Shown here: positions 43,792 to 53,038 of the stretch, piece after piece
Layout of the letters: every line of letters starts with the position of its first letter
Numbering within the stretch: position 1 is the stretch's first letter
NCBI GenBank assembly: GCA_023414355.1
Contig: JAEZOB010000049.1
Location: 13,089-77,088, forward strand
DNA: 64,000 nt
Direction: 5' to 3'
Source: Bacillota bacterium
GTDB taxonomy: Bacteria; Bacillota; Clostridia; Lachnospirales; Lachnospiraceae
Translations under genes and position numbers: made by a program
The notes under the pieces: model-generated
Seen by the model: only the letters and a program-made list of their open reading frames with translations
The model's database searches: none
Told to the model about the DNA's origin: nothing

Positions 43792-44081
43792 GACATATCC
43801 CGGTCTTTTTACTATATGATATCTATCCCTTAAGAGACAGCAAGATAATACAACCTGATATCGCCTCCTCTCCCCCTAGAAAGGAAACGATATGAAATAT
43901 GGTTGTATAATCAAGCTGTTTTTTGTTCTTTCATACCGATTAGGATAGATTCGGCCATAGGTCTATTAGTGCTTTTTCCATCCCGATTAGTGCTGATTGA
44001 GGGTTACACGCTTTACTTGCGCAAAGGTTTGCGTTATACTGGTAAAGATGAATTTTAAAGGCAGGAAAGCGAGGAACCATA
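43792..44081 (+). other. Gap between transglutaminase gene and ddl
   Basis: 290 bp. A large imperfect stem (about 43853-43910: ATACAACC...GGTTGTAT, with ATATCG/CGATAT inside) is followed by AAGCTGTTTTTTG and probably ends the transglutaminase transcript. A third ATAGG-type palindrome ATAGGTCTAT lies at 43957-43966. TATACT at 44034-44039 could be a ddl promoter element. Confidence 0.5.
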
Positions 44082-45116
44082 ATGAAAATAGTAGTATTGG
44101 CTGGAGGCACCAGTACAGAAAGAGACGTATCCTTATCAACGGGTACTATGATTTATCACGCATTAAAAAGCAATGGTCATCAGGTTGTGCTGCTTGATGT
44201 TTATCTGGGATATGAAGGTGACATCGCAGATCCATTTGAAATAGATAAGGATTGGGCTGTCAATATCGGTACCATTAAGGAAAATAACCCTGATATTGCA
44301 CAAATTAAAGCATTACGTAAAGATCAATCTGACAGCTTCTTTGGACCGAGTGTCATTGATTTTTGCAGTAAAGCGGATATCGTATTCATCGCACTGCATG
44401 GAGAAAACGGAGAGGACGGCAAGATACAGGCTGCCTTTGATCTGATGGGCATACAATATACCGGTACCGATTATACCAGTAGCGCCTTGGCTATGGATAA
44501 AGCGATTTCAAAAGAATTATTTGCCTTTAATCATATTCCTACTCCGCAAGGTATCCGTGTGAGAAAGGGCGAGGCTTACAGCTGGAATACTTATCCCTGT
44601 GTTGTAAAGGTATGCAACGGTGGTTCGAGTGTAGGTGTTTCCATCGCCAAGACCTTCGAGGAGATGGAGAATTCTCTCTCAGATGCGTTTATCTATGGTG
44701 AAGAAGTAATTATCGAACAGTATATCAAAGGGCGCGAATTCTCCGTAGGTGTGATTGACGGAACAGCACTTCCGGTCATCGAGATTGCTCCTATCGTCGG
44801 TTTCTATGATTATAAAAATAAATATCAGGCAGGCAGTGCGATCGAGACCTGTCCTGCACTGATTAGTGAAGAGATTACTCGTAAGATGCAGAAGATTGCC
44901 GAGGATGTATTTCGCGCGCTTCGTTTAAAAACTTATGCACGGATGGATTTCATGCTCAGCGAACAGAATGAGCTCTACTGTCTTGAGGCGAATACTCTGC
45001 CAGGTATGACTCCCACCTCTCTTTTACCGCAGGAAGCCAAAGCGATCGGAATAGAATTTCCTGCTCTTTGCGAGAAGATCATCGAGATATCCCTCGCTAA
45101 GTATCAGAAAAAGTAA
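44082..45116 (+). CDS. ddl: D-alanine--D-alanine ligase
   Basis: 344 residues. The enzyme joins two D-Ala with ATP for peptidoglycan precursors. ATP-grasp motifs: LAGGTSTERDVSLSTG at the N-terminus, FIALHGENGEDGKIQAAF, PCVVKVCNGGSSVGVSIAK, EEVIIEQYIKGREFSVGV and the C-terminal ARMDFML...CLEANTLPGMTPTSLLPQ. GCGAGGAA lies before the ATG. It is followed after 92 bp by murF, whose product uses D-Ala-D-Ala, so the two form a functional pair. Confidence 0.95.
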   Translation: MKIVVLAGGTSTERDVSLSTGTMIYHALKSNGHQVVLLDVYLGYEGDIADPFEIDKDWAVNIGTIKENNPDIAQIKALRKDQSDSFFGPSVIDFCSKADIVFIALHGENGEDGKIQAAFDLMGIQYTGTDYTSSALAMDKAISKELFAFNHIPTPQGIRVRKGEAYSWNTYPCVVKVCNGGSSVGVSIAKTFEEMENSLSDAFIYGEEVIIEQYIKGREFSVGVIDGTALPVIEIAPIVGFYDYKNKYQAGSAIETCPALISEEITRKMQKIAEDVFRALRLKTYARMDFMLSEQNELYCLEANTLPGMTPTSLLPQEAKAIGIEFPALCEKIIEISLAKYQKK

Positions 45117-45208
45117 TCGGGGGTCGTAGTGTGAAGAAAAAGCATCTTCACACGGTAAATTTGTGCTGCCGCCCAAATTCGCAGGTTGGCGGCAGAATGG
45201 AGGCTACT

Positions 45209-46594
45209 ATGGAAATTATGACATTGGCAAATATAGCAAAGGCCTGCGGCGGTCGGCTTTTTCCTGATGATGCTTCGCAAAAGGAAGCTTCCGGATTGGT
45301 TATGGATTCCCGTTTGGTTCAAAGTGATAATATCTTCCTGGCTTCTGTCGGTGAACGGGTTGATGGTCACAATTTTATCGACGAGGTTTTTGAAAAAGGT
45401 GCTCTGGCGGTCATCTGCGAAAAAGCACCCATTCATTCCGAGGGTCCCTATATATTGGTTGATGACAGCCTTCAGGCTCTGAAGGATATCGCTGCCTGGT
45501 ACCGATCTCAGCTGAGCGTTAAAGTGGTCGGTATCACCGGAAGTGTTGGCAAGACTAGTACCAAGGAATTCATCAGCAGTGTACTAGCCAGAAAGTATAA
45601 GGTTTTGAAGACCGAAGGTAATTACAACAACGAAATCGGTCTGCCTCTGACCATTCTGAAAATCACAGGGGAACACGAGGTAGCAGTACTTGAGATGGGA
45701 ATCAATCATTTCGGAGAAATGCACCGGCTCAGCAAGATGGCACAACCGGATATCTGCGTTATCACAAATATTGGACAATGTCACCTTGAAAACCTTGGTT
45801 CGAGGCAGGGAATTCTGAAAGCAAAATCAGAAATCTTCGATTTCATGAGAGAGGATGGAAGAGTTTGCATCAATGGAGATGATGATATGCTTGCAACTCT
45901 AAAGGAGATCAAAGGCAAAAAACCGGTCCGTTTCGGCCTTCATCAAGGAAATGATATTATCGCTACCGATATCGTGAACAAAGGTCTATTCGGAAGCAGC
46001 TGTAACATATATACCGGTGACCAGGCTTTTACGGTAGAGGTACCATTGCCGGGCAGTCACATGATATTGAATGCATTAGCTGCCACAGCAGTAGGAACTC
46101 TTCTAGATGTAGCCGGAGATCAAATCATCGAAGGAATCAAAGCCGTAAAACCGGTGGGCGGAAGGAGTAATATTATTCGTCACGAGAGCTATACGGTCAT
46201 CGACGACTGTTACAACGCCAACCCTTTATCCATGAAGGCAGCCCTCGACTTACTCAGCATGGCTGATACTCGTAAGGTTGCTTTGCTCGGTGATATGGGT
46301 GAACTGGGAGCAAACGAAGCTGAGCTTCATACGAATGTAGGCAAATATGCCGTATCCTCCGGAGTAGATCTTTTAGTCTGTGTTGGCAAGCTTTCCCAGC
46401 ATATGTTCGAGGGTGCCACCGCTACTCGGGAGAAGAATACTGCTTCCTTGGCCGGACAACAAGAGATCCTCTACTTTGAGACCCGGGATGCCTTAATCAA
46501 TTCCTTACCTGATATTCTGATGCAAAATGATACCGTTCTGGTAAAAGCATCCCACTTTATGGGCTTTGAGCAAGTTGTCAGCGCTATTCATTAG
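45209..46594 (+). CDS. murF: UDP-N-acetylmuramoyl-tripeptide--D-alanyl-D-alanine ligase
   Basis: 461 residues from the ATG at 45209, preceded by GGAGG at 5 bases; a longer frame from 45131 is unlikely. MurF adds D-Ala-D-Ala to the UDP-MurNAc tripeptide. The Mur-ligase P-loop VVGITGSVGKTSTKEF, NYNNEIGLPLTIL, VLEMGINHFGEM and DDCYNANPLSMKAALDLL are present, the latter two typical of MurF. It follows ddl on the same strand. A GC-rich hairpin (46637-46678) lies after the stop. Confidence 0.95.
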   Translation: MEIMTLANIAKACGGRLFPDDASQKEASGLVMDSRLVQSDNIFLASVGERVDGHNFIDEVFEKGALAVICEKAPIHSEGPYILVDDSLQALKDIAAWYRSQLSVKVVGITGSVGKTSTKEFISSVLARKYKVLKTEGNYNNEIGLPLTILKITGEHEVAVLEMGINHFGEMHRLSKMAQPDICVITNIGQCHLENLGSRQGILKAKSEIFDFMREDGRVCINGDDDMLATLKEIKGKKPVRFGLHQGNDIIATDIVNKGLFGSSCNIYTGDQAFTVEVPLPGSHMILNALAATAVGTLLDVAGDQIIEGIKAVKPVGGRSNIIRHESYTVIDDCYNANPLSMKAALDLLSMADTRKVALLGDMGELGANEAELHTNVGKYAVSSGVDLLVCVGKLSQHMFEGATATREKNTASLAGQQEILYFETRDALINSLPDILMQNDTVLVKASHFMGFEQVVSAIH

Positions 46595-46636
46595 CGTCGC
46601 CTATTCAATATTGATAATTTCACAAACATGAAAGAG

Positions 46637-46678
46637 TAAGGCTCCGGAAAGCCATTCATCAGACTATCCGGAGCCTTA
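46637..46678 (+). terminator. Hairpin after murF
   Basis: Perfect stem TAAGGCTCCGGA (46637-46648) / TCCGGAGCCTTA (46667-46678). The T tail is short (TT), so it is a moderate terminator. Confidence 0.6.
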
Positions 46679-46822
46679 TTCCATGATTCCCTGTCATAAC
46701 GTTCTATATCATTTTTTTATCTGCCGGTTCCAAAAACCATCCCTCTTTTATCGTAATGTTTCATACTACCGGATTGCTTTTCCACATATATTATATTAAA
46801 TGAAGCTGGATTGGACTTTGTT

Positions 46823-48139
46823 ATGGAATTTCTGAAAAATGTAAATAATCTACTGTGGGGTATTCCTCTACCCGTTCTACTTTTTGGCTCCCATCTGTAT
46901 TACACTATCAAATTAAAAGGAGTACAAAAGCATATCGGCAAGGCAATCCGGATCTCCTTTCGCCCGGATCACGAGGGTGAGGGTGATTTAAGTGGCTTCG
47001 CCGCGCTTACAGCCACTCTTGCAGCAACCATTGGTACCGGCAATATTGTCGGTATCTCCACAGCGATTGCTCTCGGAGGTCCTGGTGCTATACTCTGGTG
47101 CTGGCTTACCGGTATTCTCGGCATGGCAACCACCTATGCCGAATGCTTCCTCGGGATCAAGTATCGAAGAAAGACGGTAGACGGGACTTATATCGGCGGG
47201 CCAATGTATGCTCTGGAGGATGGTTTAAATCAAAAATGGCTCGCTGTGCTCTTCTGTGTATTTACCTTAATTGCTTCCTATGGAGTCGGCTGTTCCACTC
47301 AGGCTCGGGCAGTTACTCAGACAATGCATACCTTATGGGGTCTTCCTGAATATGCAGTCGGTATGGCTGTCGCTGTCTGCGTCGGTCTGGTTATTGTCGG
47401 AGGTATCAAATCCATCGGTCGTATCTGCAGCAGACTGGTTCCGGCCATGAGTATTTTTTATATCCTTGGCTGTATGATTCTGTTGATCCTGAATCTGCCC
47501 TACCTTCCTTCTGCAGTCAGCTTCATCCTCCGCTCCGCTTTTCATCCTGCCACTCTGCCCGCAGCAGTTGCAGGAGGGTTTATCGGAAGTACCATCAAAT
47601 CAGCTGCACGGTATGGAATCGCACGAGGGCTGTTCACCAATGAGGCCGGTCTGGGTACTGCTGCCATCGCTGCATCCGGAGCAAAAACAAGTAAGCCCGG
47701 AAGACAGGCTTTAATCTCTATGAGTGCAACCTTCTGGGACACAGTAGTGATTTGTGCAATAACCGGCCTGGTTATCGTTACGAATCTGATAAAACGACCC
47801 GAATCTGCCCGGGGATATTCCTTTGCTGAACTCACTACTGCTGCCTTTGATGCACTTCCCTATGGTAAGATGCTTCTGGGGCTCTCTCTCATTGCCTTTG
47901 CTATTGCCACCTTAATCGGCTGGTCCTATTTCGGTGAAAAAGCGGTAGAATATCTATTCGGAAAATCTGGAATAGGTACCTACCGCGTTTGTTATATCAT
48001 TATGATTTTTATTGGCTCCATCTTATCACTGGAGCTGGTTTGGGAGCTGACCGACCTGGTAAATGCCTTTATGGCTTTGCCCAACTTAGCCTGCCTTTAC
48101 TTCCTAAGAAAACAGGTGCTGCCCTATGAGGATGATTGA
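46823..48139 (+). CDS. Sodium:alanine symporter family protein (AGCS)
   Basis: 438 residues from the ATG at 46823; a TTG at 46811 is an in-frame alternative and neither has a strong ribosome binding site. About ten membrane helices. The AGCS signature is seen: ALTATLAATIGTGNIVGIST, GPGAILWCWLTGILGMATTYAE (in part), KYRRKTVDGTYIGGPMYAL, and FTNEAGLGTAAIAASGAKT. The family imports alanine or glycine with sodium. Its position after the D-Ala-D-Ala genes is suggestive but it is separated from them by a hairpin. Confidence 0.92.
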   Translation: MEFLKNVNNLLWGIPLPVLLFGSHLYYTIKLKGVQKHIGKAIRISFRPDHEGEGDLSGFAALTATLAATIGTGNIVGISTAIALGGPGAILWCWLTGILGMATTYAECFLGIKYRRKTVDGTYIGGPMYALEDGLNQKWLAVLFCVFTLIASYGVGCSTQARAVTQTMHTLWGLPEYAVGMAVAVCVGLVIVGGIKSIGRICSRLVPAMSIFYILGCMILLILNLPYLPSAVSFILRSAFHPATLPAAVAGGFIGSTIKSAARYGIARGLFTNEAGLGTAAIAASGAKTSKPGRQALISMSATFWDTVVICAITGLVIVTNLIKRPESARGYSFAELTTAAFDALPYGKMLLGLSLIAFAIATLIGWSYFGEKAVEYLFGKSGIGTYRVCYIIMIFIGSILSLELVWELTDLVNAFMALPNLACLYFLRKQVLPYEDD

Positions 48140-48163
48140 AGTCCGCTTCCCTTCCAAGCAAAG

Positions 48164-48724
48164 CTATTCTGAGTAGTGCCGATACTGAATCTGATCCGAA
48201 ATCCTTTTTGCTTCCTCTGCACCCTTGAGTTTTCGGATGATTGCCAGTGAAAAGTCTACGGCTGTTCCCATCCCTCTTGAGGTAATGATGTTACCATCTA
48301 TCACGACATCCTCCCTCATAAGCTTTGCTCCGTGAAGAGCATCCTCGTGTCCGGGATAACAGGTGGCCTTCTTTCCTTCCAACAAGCCCTTGGTACCCAA
48401 CACCCTGGGTGCTGCACAGATGGCTGCTATTTTCTTTTTCTTAGCAGCGAAATCCTTTAACAGAGTATCCAGTCCGGGATGCTCACCGAGATTCTTCGTA
48501 CCCGGCATCCCTCCCGGCAATACAAGCATATCAGCATCGGAATAATCCAGGTTATTAAATAAAGCTTCCGCCACTGTTGTAATCCTATGAGAGCCGGTTA
48601 CCAGCATATTACCAGTCATAGATATCGTAACGACATCTATATTTGCCCTTCTCAGTAAATCCACTACTGTTAATGCTTCAATTTCTTCAAAACCATCTGC
48701 CAGAAATATATATACCTTTGCCAC
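48164..48724 (-). CDS. DJ-1/PfpI family protein
   Basis: 186 residues, one DJ-1/PfpI domain. The nucleophile elbow is AAICAAPRVLG (Cys near residue 101) and the conserved Glu lies in DGFEEIEALT near the N-terminus, as in YajL/ThiJ-type proteins. Proposed roles for the group include glyoxalase or protein deglycation and chaperone activity; which applies here is unknown. The start is GTG at 48724 with GGAG upstream. It is convergent with the AGCS gene. Confidence 0.9.
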   Translation of the reverse strand: MAKVYIFLADGFEEIEALTVVDLLRRANIDVVTISMTGNMLVTGSHRITTVAEALFNNLDYSDADMLVLPGGMPGTKNLGEHPGLDTLLKDFAAKKKKIAAICAAPRVLGTKGLLEGKKATCYPGHEDALHGAKLMREDVVIDGNIITSRGMGTAVDFSLAIIRKLKGAEEAKRISDQIQYRHYSE

Positions 48725-48807
48725 TTCTGTTACTCCTTCCGTACCTTATTGATATTATTATAGGATTTTCCTGGAAGCAAATCAAGACCTAGTATCATAA
48801 TCATTCA

Positions 48808-50532
48808 CTATTCAATCATCAAATTCATAACTCCAACATTTTTCAAAGTCAGCATCGGCTTACAAAGGTCAGAATGAGGCCTTTTTCCCGCAGGCTCGAT
48901 ACAGAGAATATAATAATCGTCAAAAGGAACATGGAATTCGAAGCAACCGCAGAAACCAACGCGGATACAATAAAGCTGTTTTCTGCCCTTACTGCAGCCT
49001 CGGAATAATTTGATTTCCCATTCATGCTGACAGTCACAGCAACATCCCCATATACATCCATAAATAACCCCAGGTTCAATCAGACATTCTAATTCGCATT
49101 CCTTTTCCTCTTCATATGGGATAGGAATTGGAACTGGCACAGGTTCTATGATAATTTTCGTAGTTCCCTCCGGGCACGGTGCCTGCTCGGGACATGGTGG
49201 AGGTGTCGGGCAGGGAGGCATCTCCGGACATACCGGACAGGGCTGAGGAGCCGGAACCGGTCGCGGTGCAGGGACTGGACGCGGTACAGGGGCAGATCGT
49301 GGTGCTGGAGCCGGCATCGGTACCGGGACCGGTATTGGGGCCGGAGCTGGTTGTGGTGCCGGGGACGCGGCTGGTCTTGGTGCCGGTGCTGGCGTCGGGG
49401 CAGGTCTTGGTACCGGTGCTGGCGTCGGTGCTGGTCTTGGTACCGGCATCGGTGTAGGCGCTGGCATTGGTGCTGGGGCAGGCTGAACTTCCGGTATCGG
49501 AGCTTCCTGACGACAGTTTACTCCGCCGACAAAGGGGTATAGATGAAATTCAAATCCACTGGCCGGATTGACTGCGAAAGCTCCCAGCGCAGCATTACCA
49601 CTGACGGTTCCCCCTGTATTATGCGCATGGAACATGGCTTTTGGAGCCAGAAGGCTGCCCCAGATAGCAGCAGGTACTTCCATATAGATATTCTCTGCAT
49701 CTTCAAATACAAAAAGTGTACGCTCCGCCATCTTCTCTGCTCCCCAGAGACCGTATTGCAGATGTGCATTAGGTCCGGTTCTAAGAATAACGATTGCCAG
49801 ACTTCCTTGCGGTATCTCAAAACGTATTTCCTTATTTAATAAACCATTTGGTGCTACATCAATTCGGAACACATTTTGTCTGGGATCATTACCGCGAAGT
49901 ATCCATTCGTGATAGTGCTCTGTCACTGTGCCATTCGGCTCCATACCAACGATGCAATCAAACGCATTCACAATACTGTTCCTTGCATCAGTGAAAAAGC
50001 CCCTCACATTTGCATTAATTCTTCCTGCAGGAATATATCTTGGTACATCATAGCTCGAAACAGCATAATGCGTATCGCGATCACTAAGTCGCCAATACCT
50101 GCTGCCGTTCTCAGCTTGATATAAATCGTTCAGTACACCGACCTGACCCGGAGTACCATCCTTCCCAATCATATAGGTACTCCCTCCCGCAGCCCTGAAG
50201 CTCCCGCCGACAACTACGTGTCCGTTCACTACCAGCGGTCCCTGCATCGCAACGTTTCTTCCGACAAGGAAGCGTACCTTATCCGGTGTATACCCGGTGC
50301 CTGTTAGTTTGGTGTCATTGCCGAAAGCCAATGTCAATCCTCTTGGACTGACAAAATCACCGCCTACTGCCATAGCACCTTTCGTATCTACAATGTTATT
50401 CGCATCTCCAAAAACAATCGCATTAAAGTAAGAGGCGGTTCCAAAGGGCTGACCTACGACATCATACCAGGTGACATCCTCATACGGTATTCCAGCTCCG
50501 AATTGCGCCTCTCTATCGTTATTGCTGTTCAT
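48808..50532 (-). CDS. Choice-of-anchor A domain protein with Pro/Ala linker and Cys-rich C-terminus
   Basis: 574 residues. Residues about 20-345 form a choice-of-anchor A (adhesin/ice-binding-like) domain: YFNAIVFGDANNIVDTKGAMAVGGDF, then VRFLVGRNVAMQGPLVVNGHVVVGG (both given as landmarks in part) and IWGSLLAPKAMFHAHNTGGTVSG. Next comes a Pro/Ala/Arg/Met-rich linker (about 349-460) of PAPxP repeats, then a tail of about 115 residues with some 18 Cys, including GCCCDC. No signal peptide or sortase motif is seen, which is unusual for a surface adhesin; a spore-coat or exosporium role is possible. AAGGAGG precedes the ATG. Confidence 0.75.
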   Translation of the reverse strand: MNSNNDREAQFGAGIPYEDVTWYDVVGQPFGTASYFNAIVFGDANNIVDTKGAMAVGGDFVSPRGLTLAFGNDTKLTGTGYTPDKVRFLVGRNVAMQGPLVVNGHVVVGGSFRAAGGSTYMIGKDGTPGQVGVLNDLYQAENGSRYWRLSDRDTHYAVSSYDVPRYIPAGRINANVRGFFTDARNSIVNAFDCIVGMEPNGTVTEHYHEWILRGNDPRQNVFRIDVAPNGLLNKEIRFEIPQGSLAIVILRTGPNAHLQYGLWGAEKMAERTLFVFEDAENIYMEVPAAIWGSLLAPKAMFHAHNTGGTVSGNAALGAFAVNPASGFEFHLYPFVGGVNCRQEAPIPEVQPAPAPMPAPTPMPVPRPAPTPAPVPRPAPTPAPAPRPAASPAPQPAPAPIPVPVPMPAPAPRSAPVPRPVPAPRPVPAPQPCPVCPEMPPCPTPPPCPEQAPCPEGTTKIIIEPVPVPIPIPYEEEKECELECLIEPGVIYGCIWGCCCDCQHEWEIKLFRGCSKGRKQLYCIRVGFCGCFEFHVPFDDYYILCIEPAGKRPHSDLCKPMLTLKNVGVMNLMIE

Positions 50533-50650
50533 AGTAACCTCCTTGAAATACTGTTTATTCCAAAATCCAATATCTCAATTACAGTTTATTCAACAAAAGG
50601 ATATTCGTGCACAGAACAGGCAGTTTCGGATCTCTTCCCGCTTGTTATAT

Positions 50651-50729
50651 AAAAAAAGATAAGTAAATGTCTTTGACGGCTGCCATAAAAGTTCCATGGC
50701 AGGACAGCTCACATTGACATTTACTTATC
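50651..50729 (-). terminator. Terminator after second trkA paralogue
   Basis: Stem GATAAGTAAATGTC (50658-50671) / GACATTTACTTATC (50716-50729) with an inner hairpin and TTTTTTT on the minus side. Confidence 0.85.
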
Positions 50730-50769
50730 CTAAACTTCCCTTATATGCTTGATACTAAGCTTCAAAGTT

Positions 50770-51444
50770 CTATCGCCCCGTCAGGTAAATTTCAAACTTT
50801 TTGATGTTATCCTTCTTTCCAACAACTACAGCAATATCATCTTCATGTAACAAAAGATCCGCAGTAATATCTGTTGTTGTCTTATTCTCATGCTCCAAGG
50901 CAATAATATTCAACTTAAATTTCTTACGAATACCGGCTTGCAGAACCGTTTGGCCTCCGATTTTGTCTGTTAGTCTCAGTTCTGTAATTGTAATATCATC
51001 ATTTAATGTAATGTAGTCCATTACCCTCGAAGAAATCAGACGATTTGCCAGTCGAATTGCCATATCATGCTCAGGATAGATAACCTCCGCTCCCAATTTC
51101 TCCAGAATACTTCCCTGTTCCGGACTGAGGGCTTTGGCAATTACTCTGGGAACTCCCATACTGATTACATGTAGTGTCGTTAAAATACTGACATCTACTT
51201 TTTCAGCAATACAGATTACCACAGTCTCACAGTTCTGAATGCCTGCCTGCTCCAGGGATTCCTTTGTCAGGTCTCCGACTACCAGAGCATTATCCGTCAA
51301 ATGGCGGATCTGCTTGATTTTATTCTCACTACTGTCCAGTACCAGAACTTCTCTATTAGCTTCAGCCAATGTTGTAGCCAGTGATGTTCCGAAACGTCCT
51401 AATCCTATAATGCCGAATTCTATGGTTGGTTTGTGCTGTCCCAT
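50770..51444 (-). CDS. TrkA/KtrA-type potassium channel regulatory subunit (paralogue 2)
   Basis: 224 residues: RCK_N Rossmann domain (about 9-125, GIIGLGRFGTSLATTLAEA, Asp at the end of strand 2 in VLVLDSSE) that binds NAD or ATP, and RCK_C domain (about 140-220, ITELRLTDKIGGQTVLQAGIR). It gates a TrkH/KtrB potassium transporter. It is very similar to the product of 53039-53713 and is separated from it by a CNNM gene. The two paralogues may form different regulatory rings for the single TrkH seen here. Confidence 0.9.
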   Translation of the reverse strand: MGQHKPTIEFGIIGLGRFGTSLATTLAEANREVLVLDSSENKIKQIRHLTDNALVVGDLTKESLEQAGIQNCETVVICIAEKVDVSILTTLHVISMGVPRVIAKALSPEQGSILEKLGAEVIYPEHDMAIRLANRLISSRVMDYITLNDDITITELRLTDKIGGQTVLQAGIRKKFKLNIIALEHENKTTTDITADLLLHEDDIAVVVGKKDNIKKFEIYLTGR

Positions 51445-51486
51445 ATACTATCCCTCCTTATAAATAACGAATTACTTCCGAAAGAA

Positions 51487-52821
51487 TTATGCATCCTCCG
51501 TTTGTTCCGCCTCTTTCTTTCCTACATACAACTTCACTTTATCAATTCGTTTATTTTTAACACTTTCTAATTTAAATACAAGATTTTCAATCTCGATTGT
51601 ACGGTCATCATTTTCCTGAGGAATGGTTCCCATATGATCAATGAGATATCCGGATAAGGTATCATAATTTTCCGAATAGAGCTGTAAATCCAGATGATTA
51701 TTAATCTCATCGAGCGTTACCATGCCATCAATCAGATAGGTCGAATCGTCCAGCTTTTTTATCTTAAAATGCACCGGATCATATTCATCCTCAATATCGC
51801 CCATGACCTCTTCTACAAGATCTTCCATCGTAACGATTCCGGAAAAGCCGCCGTACTCATCAATCAAAACAGCAATTTGTTTTTTGGATAATTGAAGCTC
51901 TCTCATCAGGTCCTTAATGATCTTACTCTCCGGTACAAGATATGGTTTCTTCATGATCGTTCTGACATCCACATTCTTATAGCCCCGTTTCACCGCTTCC
52001 TTTAAGAAGTCCTTGATATAAAGCATTCCAATGACATTATCGACATCTTCTTCATAAACAGGAATACGGGTATATTTGGTCCTCATGAGCTCCTCGAGGT
52101 ATTCCTCCTTTGGCTCAGCAATATCTATAGCAAATACATTAATCCTTGGAGTCATGATCTCCTTAGCAATCTTTTCATCAAACTCCATGATGGAATTAAT
52201 CATTTCTTTCTCTTTTTTATTCAGAACTCCATGAGCCTGACCTTCATTCACAAGAGAAATCAATTCTTCTCTGGATAAAATCTCTTCGGTATCCCCTTCT
52301 CGGATACCAAAAGGTCGTGTTACTAAATTGGTCGATAACGTCAGCAGCTTGATAAAGGGAGAAGCTACCTTTGACACAGCCCTGATTGGCTTCACACAGA
52401 ACATACTGATGGCCTCCGGTCTCTGAAGAGCTACCTTTTTCGGGACAAGCTCACCGAATACCAGAGTAAAGTATGATAAAATCAGTGTGACAACAATCAA
52501 AGAGATTTGATTCCCATAGGAGATATTATTCTGCGCAAGCCAAAGACCAAGCGGGTGAGATAATCCTGAAGCAGCCGACGCACTGGAGAAGAAGCCTGCC
52601 AGTGTGATCGCCACCTGAATAGTAGATAAAAACTTCGTCGGTTCCTCTAAAAACTTGATTACCAGCTTCGCGCTCTTTTTTCCTTCCTCCGCAAATCTTC
52701 TTATCTTCGTTTTGTTCGATGATACCATAGCCATCTCAGCACAGGAAAAGAAAGCATTCACCATAGTAAGTAAAACCAATATAATAAGCTGACCAATAAT
52801 CTTGTTAGCCTCAGACGGCAT
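51487..52821 (-). CDS. CNNM/CorC family transporter-associated protein (hemolysin family)
   Basis: 444 residues. The N-terminal DUF21 domain with about four membrane helices (1-190, VNAFFSCAEMAMVSSNKTKIR and LVFGELVPKKVALQRPE as landmarks) is followed by two CBS domains (about 210-335, EIMTPRINVFAIDI and DEYGGFSGIVTMEDLVEEVMG) and a C-terminal CorC domain (about 350-435). Such proteins are linked to Mg or Na efflux; the hemolysin name is historical. It lies between two TrkA-like genes, which suggests a common ion-homeostasis role. Confidence 0.9.
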   Translation of the reverse strand: MPSEANKIIGQLIILVLLTMVNAFFSCAEMAMVSSNKTKIRRFAEEGKKSAKLVIKFLEEPTKFLSTIQVAITLAGFFSSASAASGLSHPLGLWLAQNNISYGNQISLIVVTLILSYFTLVFGELVPKKVALQRPEAISMFCVKPIRAVSKVASPFIKLLTLSTNLVTRPFGIREGDTEEILSREELISLVNEGQAHGVLNKKEKEMINSIMEFDEKIAKEIMTPRINVFAIDIAEPKEEYLEELMRTKYTRIPVYEEDVDNVIGMLYIKDFLKEAVKRGYKNVDVRTIMKKPYLVPESKIIKDLMRELQLSKKQIAVLIDEYGGFSGIVTMEDLVEEVMGDIEDEYDPVHFKIKKLDDSTYLIDGMVTLDEINNHLDLQLYSENYDTLSGYLIDHMGTIPQENDDRTIEIENLVFKLESVKNKRIDKVKLYVGKKEAEQTEDA

Positions 52822-52987
52822 GATTCATTCCTCCAAAATATCGTCTCCTCACTGAGACGAATGATTTGTACCACCTATTTCTCCTAGAAGTACAAAAATT
52901 AGTATATCATATTTTTCCCTTCATTACCAACGATATATTCGAATGGTATACTGAGCATTTTTATTATAGGATTAATGCAAGATAAAA

Positions 52988-53030
52988 CCGGAGGCTTCTG
53001 CAAACCATATTAATTTGCATAAACCTCCGG
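52988..53030 (-). terminator. Terminator after first trkA paralogue
   Basis: Stem CCGGAGG (52988-52994) / CCTCCGG (53024-53030) extended by GCAAA/TTTGC, with TTTTATC on the minus side. Confidence 0.8.
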
Positions 53031-53038
53031 GATAAGCT

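Noticed and set aside
43892..43948. 16-codon peptide after the transglutaminase gene (MKYGCIIKLFF...)
   Set aside because: It has AAAGGA upstream but lies inside the terminator stem and is too short to support without conservation.
49179..49542. Plus-strand Val/Pro-rich and Trp/Arg-rich frames opposite the Pro/Ala linker
   Set aside because: They are the complementary reading of a GC-rich repeat; the minus-strand protein has the start site and the domain match.
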